Source of the DNA: Linnemannia elongata
Lineage: Eukaryota; Mortierellomycota; Mortierellomycetes; Mortierellales; Mortierellaceae
Assembly (NCBI GenBank): GCA_036320915.1
Contig: JAXBDG010000016.1
Coordinates: 1,054,001-1,118,000, forward strand
Length of the DNA stretch: 64,000 nt
Direction of reading: 5' to 3'
A program made the position numbers and the translations under genes. This document shows, in pieces, positions 55,238-64,000 of the stretch (position 1 is the stretch's first letter; the number at the start of each line of letters is the position of its first letter). The notes beneath the pieces are model-generated. The model saw nothing but the letters and a program-made list of their open reading frames with translations. It searched no databases and was not told where the DNA came from.

Positions 55238-55512
55238 TGTCATAACAGCAAAGCGAGGGGGTACTGACAAGGGGTGACGGGCAGGAGGATGGGCAAGACA
55301 AGGACAAGAGATGACTAAGGACACGAAGGGAAAGGCTAGAAACGGATGTGGTTTATTGTACAGAAGGGGCAAGGTATTTATACTAGATTAGAAGGAATGA
55401 GGGCGAACTAGTAACAAGCAGGGGAGGTGTAAGCGTCTAAGATCGAGGGGGTTGTCAAGGCAACCAAGGCAATAGAAAGCAGGGGTTACGTTAATCTACA
55501 ATCCTGTTACAT
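55238..55512 (-). mobile_element. Solo LTR (about 275 bp)
   Basis: Bounded by TGTCATAACAG on the left and CTGTTACA on the right, which together give TG...CA ends with short inverted termini. Read on the minus strand, it has a TATAAATA box at about 55376-55383 and AATAAACC downstream, the usual LTR order. No internal retroelement sequence is present. The 5-bp flanks (CCCCT and TCCCT) are an imperfect target-site match. It sits between the minisatellite and the promoter of the gene at 55862. Confidence 0.6.
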
Positions 55513-55589
55513 CCCTCCTCTTCTCAGTGTGCCCTTGACCTTTTTGGCATCTCTTCTGTTCTCAATACGCCCTTGATCATCCTCATCCC

Positions 55590-55700
55590 TGTTTCTTTCA
55601 CGACTTTCTTCAGGTATATAAAGAAGACGCACTTACCCAGCATCCTGTATCGACACACATCAGATCCTACCTCAATACTCTAGACGCACACCAGCACTCA
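55590..55700 (+). promoter_or_regulatory. Secreted-gene promoter and 5' leader module
   Basis: TTTCTTTCACGACTTTCTTC, then TATATAAAGAAG (TATA 55615-55622), then CCCAGCATCCTGTATCG, ACACACATCAGATCC and TACCTCAATACTC. The core resembles the KP4-like promoters; the leader matches 37.6 kb and 20.6 kb. Confidence 0.7.
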
Positions 55701-55861
55701 CAACACCTGCTACAATTGTAAGAGTCATTATAAGCACCATCGCAAGAGCCGCCACACGAACGATTTCCTCTCGCAGAACCTCTTGTAAGACAGAGTCACC
55801 AACCCGTATCAAAAACACTCCACGCACATTTTTTGACACAGACTTCCATTATACCCCGACG

Positions 55862-56281
55862 ATGTTTGTCAAATCACCCATCTTTCTCGTCGCAGTCACC
55901 TTACTGCTTATTTCGAAAGATCCGGCGGTGGCATCTCAAGACTGTACGGTACCGATGCATGGTACCTGCTTTGCCTCGGTTTCAGGTCAACCACCGCCCA
56001 CAACGACGTGCTGTGCTAGTACCACAACCGCCGGGGCAGAGCCTAAAACATGTTTCTACGAAACTGCGACTCTTTCCAGTGCCATTGCAGCTCTCGGTAC
56101 TCAGGCGCCTGATGCCTCCGACGCGTTGATGGAATTGTTTACCGATGTTCTCGTGCCTACACTTCCTTGCCCAACGGAGGGACTTCACTTTCAACTCCCT
56201 ACCGCGGCACACCCTGCAATTGTCCCTTTTGCTGCAACAATCACTTCGTGCTTGATATATCCTACATGCATCTGTGGCTAA
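55862..56281 (+). CDS. Small secreted cysteine-rich protein, 139 aa
   Basis: Signal peptide at about residues 1-25 (SPIFLVAVTLLLISKDPAVA). The mature chain has nine cysteines, including a CC pair, and is rich in Thr, Ala and Pro (TTTCCASTTTAGAEP). It ends in ICG. I do not recognise a family, and it is unrelated in sequence to the other secreted genes here even though it shares their promoter and leader. The 5' leader is about 240 nt from the TATA box. Start is the first in-frame ATG before the hydrophobic core. Confidence 0.6.
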   Translation: MFVKSPIFLVAVTLLLISKDPAVASQDCTVPMHGTCFASVSGQPPPTTTCCASTTTAGAEPKTCFYETATLSSAIAALGTQAPDASDALMELFTDVLVPTLPCPTEGLHFQLPTAAHPAIVPFAATITSCLIYPTCICG

Positions 56282-56614
56282 CTCTTAAACGCGATAATAT
56301 AACCACTTTTTCAACTCCACCATGACTGCTGTCAAGAACAACCAGTCCAAATCCAAGTTCTCGTTGGCGATTAGAGATATTGGGCATGGTTTATTGTTGT
56401 ATGATATAAAGGGCAAGAAAGAGGAGAGACGACAAGAGGGCAGGAGGAGAGACAAGTATGAAAGAACGATGGTAATAATGCACAATAAGTAGTGGAAGGA
56501 AGAAGAAAAAAAAGAAATCAACGTGTGCGAATACGAAAATCCCTAAAAACGTCCCAAAATAGAGGCCCAACCGTCCACTCATTTGACAAAATGCGCCAGC
56601 GTATTTGTTTTGAG
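56282..56614. other. Intergenic
   Basis: 3' flank of the secreted gene, immediately before the second pogo element. Nothing else seen. Confidence 0.5.
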
Positions 56615-56616
56615 TA

Positions 56617-58928
56617 CAGTCAAACCTCTCCTATAGCATACGCTTTTGCCGCAAGGGTTGATATGCTATAGGAGAGGATATGCTACAAGGCTAAGCCGCA
56701 ATCGAATAGCCCTTAATAAATTCGAATACGCCCCTTAACAACTTTGCAAATGAGGTACGCTCGCACCACCTGTACGGAGATGACATCGCCTCATTCTACC
56801 ATGGAGTCGCCTGATGAGTTGTTTTCGAGGAGCATCGCTTCCTCTCCCATTCCTGCTGCTTCGTCGTCAGAGTCCTCATCTGAAGCAGAAGAGTCTACGC
56901 CTACGCAAGGGATACCAGCTGCAAAACAAACTTCCGCAAAAAGGGTAAGCGATGTCAGATATTTCTCAAACCTTGCTTGATAGATCACAAGCAAATTCTA
57001 ATATGTCTGCACCATAACTTTTTGTGTAGTGTGCGAAAAGTTCTCTTACCAACGAGCAGAGAAAACGACTTTGTGAGAGGTTTGAAGGGGGAGGAATATC
57101 ACAGAAGGCTTTAGGTGTATGGGGTATGCAAGAATTTAAATTATCAAGACCCATCCAGCAACCGGCACTTAGTCGTATTCTCCAAAAAAAAAAACGCTCA
57201 ATAACTTGACCCCATCTCAATTGGATTCAAAGCGAGTAAACGAGGTCACCAACAAGCAACTGGACGATGAGCTTGCCGCCTGGGTTTTGAATTGTCAGAG
57301 GATAGGGGTGGCTGTCACCGGCAATATTATCATTGAAAAGGGCAAGCAACTCAGTGAGACTAGGACACCCTACCCGACCTTTTCTACAGGATGGCTTCAA
57401 AAGTTCATCAAGCGACACAACCTCCAGTCTATCAAGTTGCATGGAGAGTCAGGATCTGTGGACCAAGCAGCCTTACAAGCAGCCTTACCGATGCTACAAC
57501 AAACGATCGCTCAGTTCGCCCCCGTAGATGTTTACAACATGGACGAGACTGGACACTACTATTGTCTTGCACCCACTCGCACGATTGCATCCGGCAAAGT
57601 CGCCGGGTTCAAAAAGTCCAAGTCAAGAATCTCTATTGCATTGACGTCGAACGCGACTGGAACAGACAAGAGACCGCTACTTTTTATCGGAACCGCAGTA
57701 AACCCTAAGTGCTTTGGCCGCAAGACTGCCAGTCAGCTTGGGCTTCAATACTACCACAACAGCAAGGCTTGGATGACAGGTAATACAGATATTATAGACA
57801 AGGACGGAGCAACCATTCATTATTATGTTCTAGATTGATTTATTGATAAATGATGAAGGTGTCATTTTTCGGTCCTGGTTGAAGAAGTTTGATAGGGCAA
57901 TGCAGGTCGGGAACCGAAATATCCTTTTGATTCTTGACAATGCTTCTTCCCACAACTACACAGGATTGACCCTCAACAATATCACCATATTGATGCTTCC
58001 GCCAAATATGACGTCGGAAATTCAACCCATGGATGCAGGGATTATTGCTGCTTTCAAATGTCATTATCGTCGTCGCCACTCCCAGGCCGCTGTCAACAAA
58101 GCAGATCGAGGAGAACGCAACATCTACAAGGTCCATGTTTTGCAAGCGATGGCTTGGAGCAGACGAGCGTGGGCTTCTATTGAGTCGGCCAAGATCAGGA
58201 ACTGCTTCAACCACACCAACTTGATGGGTCCCAGCAACGAGATCCCTTCAATCGACCAACATTTGCAAGAGGCCCTTGATGATATCGATCATAACCTAAG
58301 CCTACTTCCAAAGGACCTGCGGATTCCTCGAGAGGCGTTCATTGATCCAGCGGGCGAGAACGGGAGCATACATATCCAACTGAGCGACACTGAGTTGTTG
58401 GCCTTGCCTGTTGACGGAACTGACATGATGGATAAGGACAACGGAGAGGACGAGGGGCAAGAGGAGGAAGAGGAGGACGAGGAGCAAGATGATGAACCCC
58501 CATTGCCAAGCAGGGCAGAGATTCTTGCTGCCATCGATCTCACTATGCAGTACATCGATGGAGATCTTGGCCCGATTGAATACCCTGAAGAAGGAGACAC
58601 CTTTGCAGTTACACTCAAGAAATTGAAGGGTTGGCGTGAAGCCCTGCACAAGAGCATCCTTTCGAGCATGACTCAACCCACCCTCCATTCGTTCTTTCGG
58701 CCCCAGTAGGATATAGGTCAACAGAGCTGGAATAAATATGTGAATACTCAGTACCCTACTCTATTGCTTATAGCATATTGCAACAAGGTCGACATGCTAT
58801 AGGAGAGGTCGATAGCATACCCACATGGTATGCTATAAGCCCAGTCTAAATTTCATTTTTCAACAAAAAAATATGCTATAGGGGAGGTTTATGCTATATG
58901 AGAGTATGCTATAGGGGAGGTTTGACTG
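56617..58928 (+). mobile_element. Pogo-type DNA transposon, copy 2
   Basis: 2312 bp, same terminal repeats as copy 1 (CAGTCAAACCTCTCC ... GGTTTGACTG) and TA duplications at 56615-56616 and 58929-58930. Nearly identical to 21462-23775, with a small number of substitutions and a two-base difference in one A tract. Confidence 0.93.
56750..58709 (+). CDS. Pogo transposase (three exons; one-base frame problem in an A tract)
   Basis: Exons 56750-56944, 57030-57779 and 57859-58709 with GT-AG introns of 85 and 79 nt. Ser/Glu-rich N terminus, psq/CENP-B HTH (LTNEQRKRLCERFEGG), second DNA-binding segment, then a DDE-type catalytic core (MDETG; ILDNASSH; QPMDAG, with about 31 residues between the last two Asp). 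An acidic tract (EEEEEDEEQDDE) and a C-terminal QPTLHSFF follow. The Trp codon mutated in copy 1 is intact. Exons sum to 1796 nt, one short of a multiple of three, because an A11 tract at 57184-57194 would need 12 A to join the HTH and catalytic frames. The element may be active if that length is misread, or dead if it is real. Confidence 0.8.
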
Positions 58929-58930
58929 TA

Positions 58931-59399
58931 CGTGAAATTCGACGCGCAAAAGAAATACGAAAATACGTATTCCCCCCATTTGTGTGTATTGAAATACGCT
59001 AAGTCCCTTTTCACGCCGCTCGACATGAGGTTAGGAGATCTGTCTCGGTACCATCTGTCTCGGTACCATCTTTACAAGGCCGCAGTAAATTAAGGTTTGT
59101 GTTGGGATGAGCCAGAGCATTAAGGATCACAAGACTTGACATAAACTTGGAACCGGAGCCAGGAACCGGTTCTAGGGCAAAAACGTGGCAGGTGGTTTAT
59201 GGGTAGATAAAGCTGAGTTGTACAGGTACAGGGAAGGACATGGAATAGTGTGCTTTAAAAGAAACAAAAAAGCGTTTTGCAATATTAAGAAAAATGACTA
59301 AAAGACTACTAGAAAAAAAACTAAAGTTGCCAACTCTGATCTGAGTCAAAAACTTCAACCCGTCTATAGTACTTGTAAGATCATTGTTCTTGATATCCT
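58931..59399. other. Intergenic
   Basis: No gene supported. Contains a short direct duplication (CTGTCTCGGTACCATC twice, 59040-59071). Confidence 0.5.
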
Positions 59400-59690
59400 C
59401 AGCATCCCTTGATTTTTTCGTCATTTCTTCTCCCCAATCTATGTATGTTTTCATCCTTAACCATTTTTCTGGCATGCTCTTTCTATCTCCCCCCTTTTTT
59501 TGTGCATTTGCCTAATCCCTGCTCTATTTTTTCCACTCTGGGAACCCTTGATTTATGCATTCCTATATCTTTTTTTAGTATCACTCTTCTTTTTTCTTTC
59601 TCCCTCCACTCCCTTAGTCTTTTTGAAGCCCCTCTTCTTTTTTCTTTCTCTCTCCTCTCTCTCCGCTCTTTTGATCTTTTTCAGTCTTTA
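59400..59690 (+). repeat. Degenerate pyrimidine-rich minisatellite
   Basis: Loose CATCCCTTGATTTTTTCG, AACCCTTGATTTATGCATTC and AAGCCCCTCTTCTTTTTTC units, same family as 54420-54940, upstream of the secreted gene at 60166. A weak leader-like block (AGAGGATGCACTTACAGTAT) follows at about 59693. Confidence 0.55.
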
Positions 59691-59885
59691 CACAGAGGAT
59701 GCACTTACAGTATCACTCGTCTGAAATACCTAGCCAATCATATCCAAGGGACTCTCTCTATGCACCCCCTGTTGCCAGGAGGGAACATGGAGGAATGGAA
59801 ATATCAACCTCGAACCTTTTTGGTGATGCCCTCCCCGTGCAAAACTCCAAGGGGTTTTCCCTCTTTGCCCTTTTATACTACCATG

Positions 59886-60163
59886 TATAAAAGCGATGGA
59901 GCGACGGCCCAAAAAGCTCATCATCGTACCCTTCACCTTAGCCTCACAACTACCCACCTCACGACGACAAGGTAACGAAACAAAAAGCACTTGTCCATTT
60001 CAAACGTCTTGCATGCAATTGGAGAGGGTCAATCAAGAAGAAATCTTGTGGCCACCTTTTTACGACGGAAACCTCGTGATAAACGAATATTGTTGAAAAC
60101 AACATATGATATTGTCTGTGGGTCCTTTTTCTCCTAACCCAACACTTATTTGCTTATTTGTAG
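59886..60163 (+). promoter_or_regulatory. TATA box and predicted 5'-UTR intron
   Basis: TATAAAAG at 59886-59893. A 5'-UTR intron is likely at 59973-60163: donor AAG|GTAACG, branch-like CCTAACCC at about 60133, and acceptor TTATTTGTAG two bases before the ATG at 60166. Confidence 0.5.
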
Positions 60164-60165
60164 TA

Positions 60166-60660
60166 ATGCAGCGATTGAATCGATTTTTCGCCCTCGCACT
60201 CTCGGTGGTGTTCTCCCTCCAAGCTCTGGCTGCTCAGGATCTTCCCGATGGCAAATATTTAATCGTACCTGCCGGCAACTCTATCCCCCGTCCACTCCCC
60301 GTTGGATTTAATGCGAATGGGCCCACAAGTCCTGTCATTGTCGGTGGCAAGGACCATGTCTGGAGGGTCACCCCAACGGAAGGCGGAACGTACACAATCG
60401 TATCCGAACAGGGTGGGTCTCCATGGTTAACCTATGTAGATCAAGGGCAGGTGTTCGTATCCCTTAAGCCACCACCACAGGAGTGGCGTGTGCAAAAGTA
60501 TGAAAACAACGAGTATTCGATCGAGATTCCAAGAAATATATTTCCATCCCAAGGCTGGACCTTGGATAGTACAGCGCAAGATACTGCTGTCAAACTCAGA
60601 CTTTTTGACTTTCCCGGACCCGGCCAGCTATGGAAACTTTCGCCCATAAATGAAGAGTAG
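60166..60660 (+). CDS. Secreted beta-trefoil protease-inhibitor-like protein (I66-like), 164 aa
   Basis: Signal peptide (MQRLNRFFALALSVVFSLQALA), then DLPDGKYLIVP. Three similar subdomains follow, seen as recurring W-R/K-V/L strands (HVWRVTP, QEWRVQKYENNEYSIEI, LWKLSPI) and the GW..D motif. This matches the plan of fungal beta-trefoil serine-protease inhibitors of family I66 (cospin type); a ricin-B-like lectin fold is the main alternative. The mature part lacks cysteines, as typical for that family. The start follows a predicted acceptor site. An upstream in-frame ATG at 60106 lies within the intron and is not preferred. Confidence 0.55.
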   Translation: MQRLNRFFALALSVVFSLQALAAQDLPDGKYLIVPAGNSIPRPLPVGFNANGPTSPVIVGGKDHVWRVTPTEGGTYTIVSEQGGSPWLTYVDQGQVFVSLKPPPQEWRVQKYENNEYSIEIPRNIFPSQGWTLDSTAQDTAVKLRLFDFPGPGQLWKLSPINEE

Positions 60661-62080
60661 AGACTCACAGATTGGTTGGTACACTTAGTTGCTGCTTCTC
60701 AACTATCATATTTTTGACTCTTTCAATCAAGTTTTATCCTTCTTGCTGTCTACATGACGCTCGAGCATGCAATATATCCACCATCGTTGCCAATAAAATT
60801 AAGCACACTGCATCCTACTGTTCAGGGCCGCGCCTTGTTTTTGAGTTCCGACTCTGAGAGAGCCTTGCTACCCTTCATAAGGAGTGTACTTACTGTAACC
60901 CTCCCATCTATCTCTCCACTCTGGGATGTCTTTCACTCAACAGACATTCAGCAGCAGCGCGATCTTGTCTTCCATAATCCTTGAACCCTTGTCCTGTCCC
61001 CCTTCCGGGCACGATTTGCTTAATATTGGATCAATTATACTATGTGAACCTTTTGGTGATACCTTCTGGTTCCCGGGTCACAGGCCTGTAGTCGTGAAGA
61101 AGTACTTCCTAGATTCATTCCAGTAACAGTCTCGTCTTTTCGCCTTATTGTTCTTTCGTCCCTGCCATTCATTCTCTGACTCTCACTACCTGTTCCCATG
61201 CCCATCCAGACCCTGTTCCCAGACCCTGTTGTCAGACCCGTTCCCCCTTACCATTGTCCTTCAGTGTCATAGTTTCACTCTGATATGACGCCACCAATCT
61301 AGAACTTTCTAACGCCACCAACCTTAAACACATCAACTCTCTTGAACTATCGGCGAACCCAAACGGCGCAGCTAACAAAGCAGACATACAGTACGTACAT
61401 AAAACAAACGCGGTACAGATAATGGTTTGGCGACCAAATGTTTACTGTCTTCGACTGGCCAATCGACTCTCCAGACGTCACACCATCATCGAACACGTCT
61501 GGGCATGTAACAAAATATCAATTCACCACGTAAGAACAAATCCTTCAAGACTTGCGGAAGCTCCGGGAGCGCATGCATGATATTTGAACAGGTCTCTCGT
61601 TGACCTTACTGCATGGGTTTATACGAGAGCATACCCATACCCATGGGGAAATTGTTTCGAAAAAGATGAGATCACTAGACTATTGAAGGTGTTGGCTATA
61701 CACATGAACTTTTTGATTGACATAATTGGCCATGAAAGCAAGCAGAATGTGTATAGGCTCTTCATTATGAAGTCATTTTCTAAAACCGGCTGGGATAAGA
61801 CGAGTGCACCAAGAAAAGGCATATGAATGTCAGAGAGAGATCCGAGCAACAGTGGTAAATGAGCATGTCCAAAAAAGAAAGTCAATCAATTTTTTTACCT
61901 ACCAGTTTAGCAGGAACCTCTCAAATCCTTTCCAATACCCCCACGCAGTATGACTAAGGATCTAGGGAACTCTTAGGAGGTTTCAAACCCACGCATTAGA
62001 GAGGATTCAAACCCAGGCCTTAGGAACCCATTTTCCGTTGGATGAGGTAAAATAGAATAGCCCAGAACTTTTGGCACATG
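60661..62080. other. Intergenic
   Basis: No confident gene. A weak leader-like string (AAGGAGTGTACTTACTGTAA, about 60881) suggests a decayed promoter module, and a 66-codon ORF follows (60926-61126) without known features. Near 61973-62026 two 26-nt near-copies of an ATTCAAACCCA.GC.TTAG unit stand in tandem. Confidence 0.45.
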
Positions 62081-62084
62081 CACT

Positions 62085-62185
62085 GTCCAGAACTTTCCAA
62101 ATGCGCACGGGTCCGTGCGCGGGTTGTTGTTTCAGCCCGTGGAATTATCTGGAAACGCTCATGATTTGACAAGGGTATAAAATAA
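62085..62185 (+). promoter_or_regulatory. Heat-shock element and TATA box of hsp20
   Basis: AGAACTTTCC at 62089-62098 fits the nGAAnnTTCn heat-shock-factor site, and GGAATTATCTGGAAAC near 62140-62155 adds GAA half-sites. A TATA box (TATAAAA) lies at 62176-62182. The leader is AC-rich (AACACAACACAACAACA). Confidence 0.65.
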
Positions 62186-62301
62186 CGCCGTCACCCTCCC
62201 TTGACCTTCACTCTTTCGCTTTCATTTTTACCAATCAACACCAACAAAAACAACTACCTCTTCCCAACACAACACAACACAACAACATCACACCATACAA
62301 C

Positions 62302-62775
62302 ATGTCTATGATCAACTGGACTGGAAACGATCCTTTCGACAGACTCGAACAGCGCATGAACCAAGTCTTTGACCATCTCGTCAACCCTTGGCCGACCGCC
62401 CGCCGCGGCCAACGCTCTTCAAGCGGCGACAACCAGCTCGCTACCATGGACCTTATTAGCCCCGCAGTGGACGTATACGAGACGGACAAGGGTTGGAACG
62501 TCCATGTCGAGCTTCCCGGCGTCAAGAAGGAGGACATCAAGATCGACTCTAGTGACAAGGCTGTCACCCTCTCGGCCGAGAGCAAGTTCTCACAGGACTA
62601 CAACCGCGACAATGTGCGCTACCAGGAGCGCCGCTTCGGCACTTACTCGCGCACCATTCCACTCCCCGACAATGTCGATCGCGACAAGATCGACGCCAAC
62701 TTCAAGGATGGCGTGCTGAATCTCTTCCTTCCCAAGGGCGAGGTTGCCCAGCCTCGAAAGATCACTGTCGCGTAA
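62302..62775 (+). CDS. Small heat-shock protein, Hsp20 family, 157 aa
   Basis: Single-exon gene. The N-terminal region (DPFDRLEQRMNQVFDHL) is followed by an alpha-crystallin domain at about residues 50-150: SPAVDVYETDKGWNVHVELP, GVKKEDIKI, ERRFGTYSRTIPLPDNVD and the GVLNLFLPKG signature. The GVL(N/T)L.(L/V)PK motif and length are typical. It acts as an ATP-independent holdase for unfolding proteins, in the cytosol given no targeting signal. The upstream heat-shock element supports heat-induced expression. Codon use is C-ending and strongly biased, as in highly expressed genes. Confidence 0.95.
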   Translation: MSMINWTGNDPFDRLEQRMNQVFDHLVNPWPTARRGQRSSSGDNQLATMDLISPAVDVYETDKGWNVHVELPGVKKEDIKIDSSDKAVTLSAESKFSQDYNRDNVRYQERRFGTYSRTIPLPDNVDRDKIDANFKDGVLNLFLPKGEVAQPRKITVA

Positions 62776-62924
62776 AAAACACGTTCGGAACCCCCACCCT
62801 TTCACTCTCTCGCATATCTTCCTAGCATTTCTCGCTGTTCACCCTGACGTTTTTCTGTAGCCAGCGACACAACACAACAACCTGAATAAAACTCATAGCG
62901 TTAAGCGTAAAAAAAGAAAATGTG

Positions 62925-63265
62925 ACTTTTTACAAGGGTTATCCTTGCACTTTGACACTTGGCTGTGATAATAGCTTGTTCGACCTTGCCACTTGCGACA
63001 CAAGGCTTGTTCACGCAGTCAAGTACACATTATTCGAACGAAGAGTTCCTTTTGTACTAAGGTCAATTACCGTCGGAGCAATACTTCGTCAGTTGGATAA
63101 AACTAACCTGCCTCACGACGGTCTAAACCCTAGGTCGTGTTACCTATTTGGGGTAAACAAATCTAACGCTAACTGAGTTCTTCTTCAGTATGAAAAGAAG
63201 AGCCAACACCGAATTAGCAGAAGGCAACATCGCTATGAACGCTTGGCGGCCACAATCCAATCGGT
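62925..63265 (-). pseudogene. 28S rRNA relic (3' domain)
   Basis: Plus landmarks, as reverse complement of 28S, are AGAGTTCCTTTTGTACTAAG, ATAAAACTAACCTGCCTCAC, GACGGTCTAAACCC, TTCTTCAGTATGAAAAGAAG and GCTATGAACGCTTGGCGGCC. It spans contiguous 28S sections that occur separately at 8.9, 44.9 and 54.9 kb. Degenerate, so not functional. Confidence 0.82.
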
Positions 63266-63479
63266 GTACCTTTGACATAGCTCACTCGTGGATTTGACTG
63301 GACTGCCACTACCTTCCTTGCCTCTCTAGACTATAGTTATCGCGTTTAACTACTTTGTAGGTTGTAAGGTTATGGTGTGGGTAATAATATCTCCTTTACC
63401 CTGAAAGCCCCTCTATCGTTGATTTCACCCTTGGATTTCTATTCCTCACCTTCCCTCCATTCTCACCTCTCATCCTATC

Positions 63480-63545
63480 GGCCAATGAAAACAGTTAACA
63501 CATCTGCCGTCCCTGAATCGCGTTTTCGCACGGATATAAAGGAGG
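63480..63545 (+). promoter_or_regulatory. Possible decayed secreted-gene promoter module
   Basis: CCAATGAAAACAGTTAACAC, then CGCGTTTTCGCACGG and ATATAAAGGAGGG at about 63534-63546. The order resembles the KP4-like promoters, and it again follows an antisense 28S relic. No secreted ORF is visible downstream before the window ends. Confidence 0.35.
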
Positions 63546-64000
63546 GCAATGGCCTCAGTGCACATGCCCAAAAACTGAAGAAATAGCGTGTATATGCTCT
63601 GTTACATCGGCTAACCAACATTTTGCTGCATGCAGATTTGCTTTATTTTTTGTTTTTAATCCTCATGACTCTTGATGTGCAAAGATAAGAGAACCCATGA
63701 CGCAAAAGAAAGTTGTCATAAACTGCCAAAGAGTGAGAACGACATTTCCATAAGGCCAAAAAAACTTGACTACTTCGTTGAGCTGGTAGTGATCCTCTTG
63801 CTTACAAATGTAATATTTGTGATCATACGGTGATCGTGTTAAATGTAGCATAGTGACTAAATGGACGTGTGCATGGTAAAAAGGGATAAACCAAACCGAA
63901 AAAACTTGAGAAACCTGGACGTAGAGAATGTTTTGACCATGATCGAGAACTGTTAACGAGTTAGCATCATTTAGTCATGTACTATTTTGTAGTCCACTTC
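63546..64000. other. Window end, unassigned
   Basis: No gene or RNA supported. AT-rich. Confidence 0.5.

Noticed and set aside
1..64000. Telomere repeats that would confirm a subtelomeric location
   Set aside because: No tandem TTAGGG or similar array was seen; the subtelomere idea rests only on content.

Overview
This is eukaryotic, fungal DNA. Evidence: GT-AG introns of roughly 80-120 nt (some with CTAAC-like branch sites), TATA boxes with pyrimidine-rich 5' leaders, monocistronic genes, families of F-box, kelch/transmembrane and Sel1 proteins, many small secreted cysteine-rich proteins, and decayed nuclear rRNA pieces. The mix of paralogous F-box genes, kelch-TM genes and an Hsp70-like/Sel1 fusion suggests an early-diverging fungus, probably of the Mortierella group. 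That placement is inferred from family content, not proven.

Layout. 1-8.4 kb: three F-box genes (one minus, then a tandem plus-strand pair). 8.4-17.7 kb: three copies of a KP4-like killer-toxin-family secreted gene in order +, -, +. Two of them sit in a near-perfect 6.9-kb palindrome whose arms also carry Ty3/Gypsy pol fragments, two expanded minisatellites and antisense pieces of the 28S rRNA 3' end. 17.7-21.2 kb: two more small secreted genes and an F-box relic. 21.46-23.78 kb: a pogo-type DNA transposon. 23.9-25.3 kb: another F-box gene. 26-35 kb: a tandem cluster of kelch-TM genes (one decayed, two intact). 35.9-36.8 kb: an 18S rRNA relic. 37.1-37.8 kb: a frame-broken secreted cysteine-rich gene with a recognisable promoter. 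39.3-43.2 kb: a six-exon Sel1/Hsp70 fusion gene. 46-47.9 kb: an array of about 16 Sel1 repeats. 49.5 kb: a kelch N-terminal relic. 51.9-54.3 kb: a third intact kelch-TM gene. 54.4-56.3 kb: repeats, a 28S relic, a solo LTR and a secreted gene. 56.6-58.9 kb: a second, nearly identical pogo element. 60.2 kb: a secreted protease-inhibitor-like gene. 62.3 kb: an Hsp20 gene with a heat-shock element. 62.9-63.3 kb: another 28S relic.

The most striking pattern joins these parts. Several secreted-protein genes of unrelated sequence share a homologous core promoter and 5' leader. Upstream they tend to have pyrimidine-rich degenerate minisatellites and, in several cases, decayed 28S rRNA fragments lying antisense to the gene. 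This looks like a mobile or recombining expression cassette for secreted (effector-, toxin- or inhibitor-like) proteins in rDNA-derived, repeat-rich DNA. The cassette idea is inference; the repeated sequence blocks can be seen directly.

Exon coordinates were worked out by hand from splice sites and reading-frame continuity. Family names rest on motif recognition, not on database searches.
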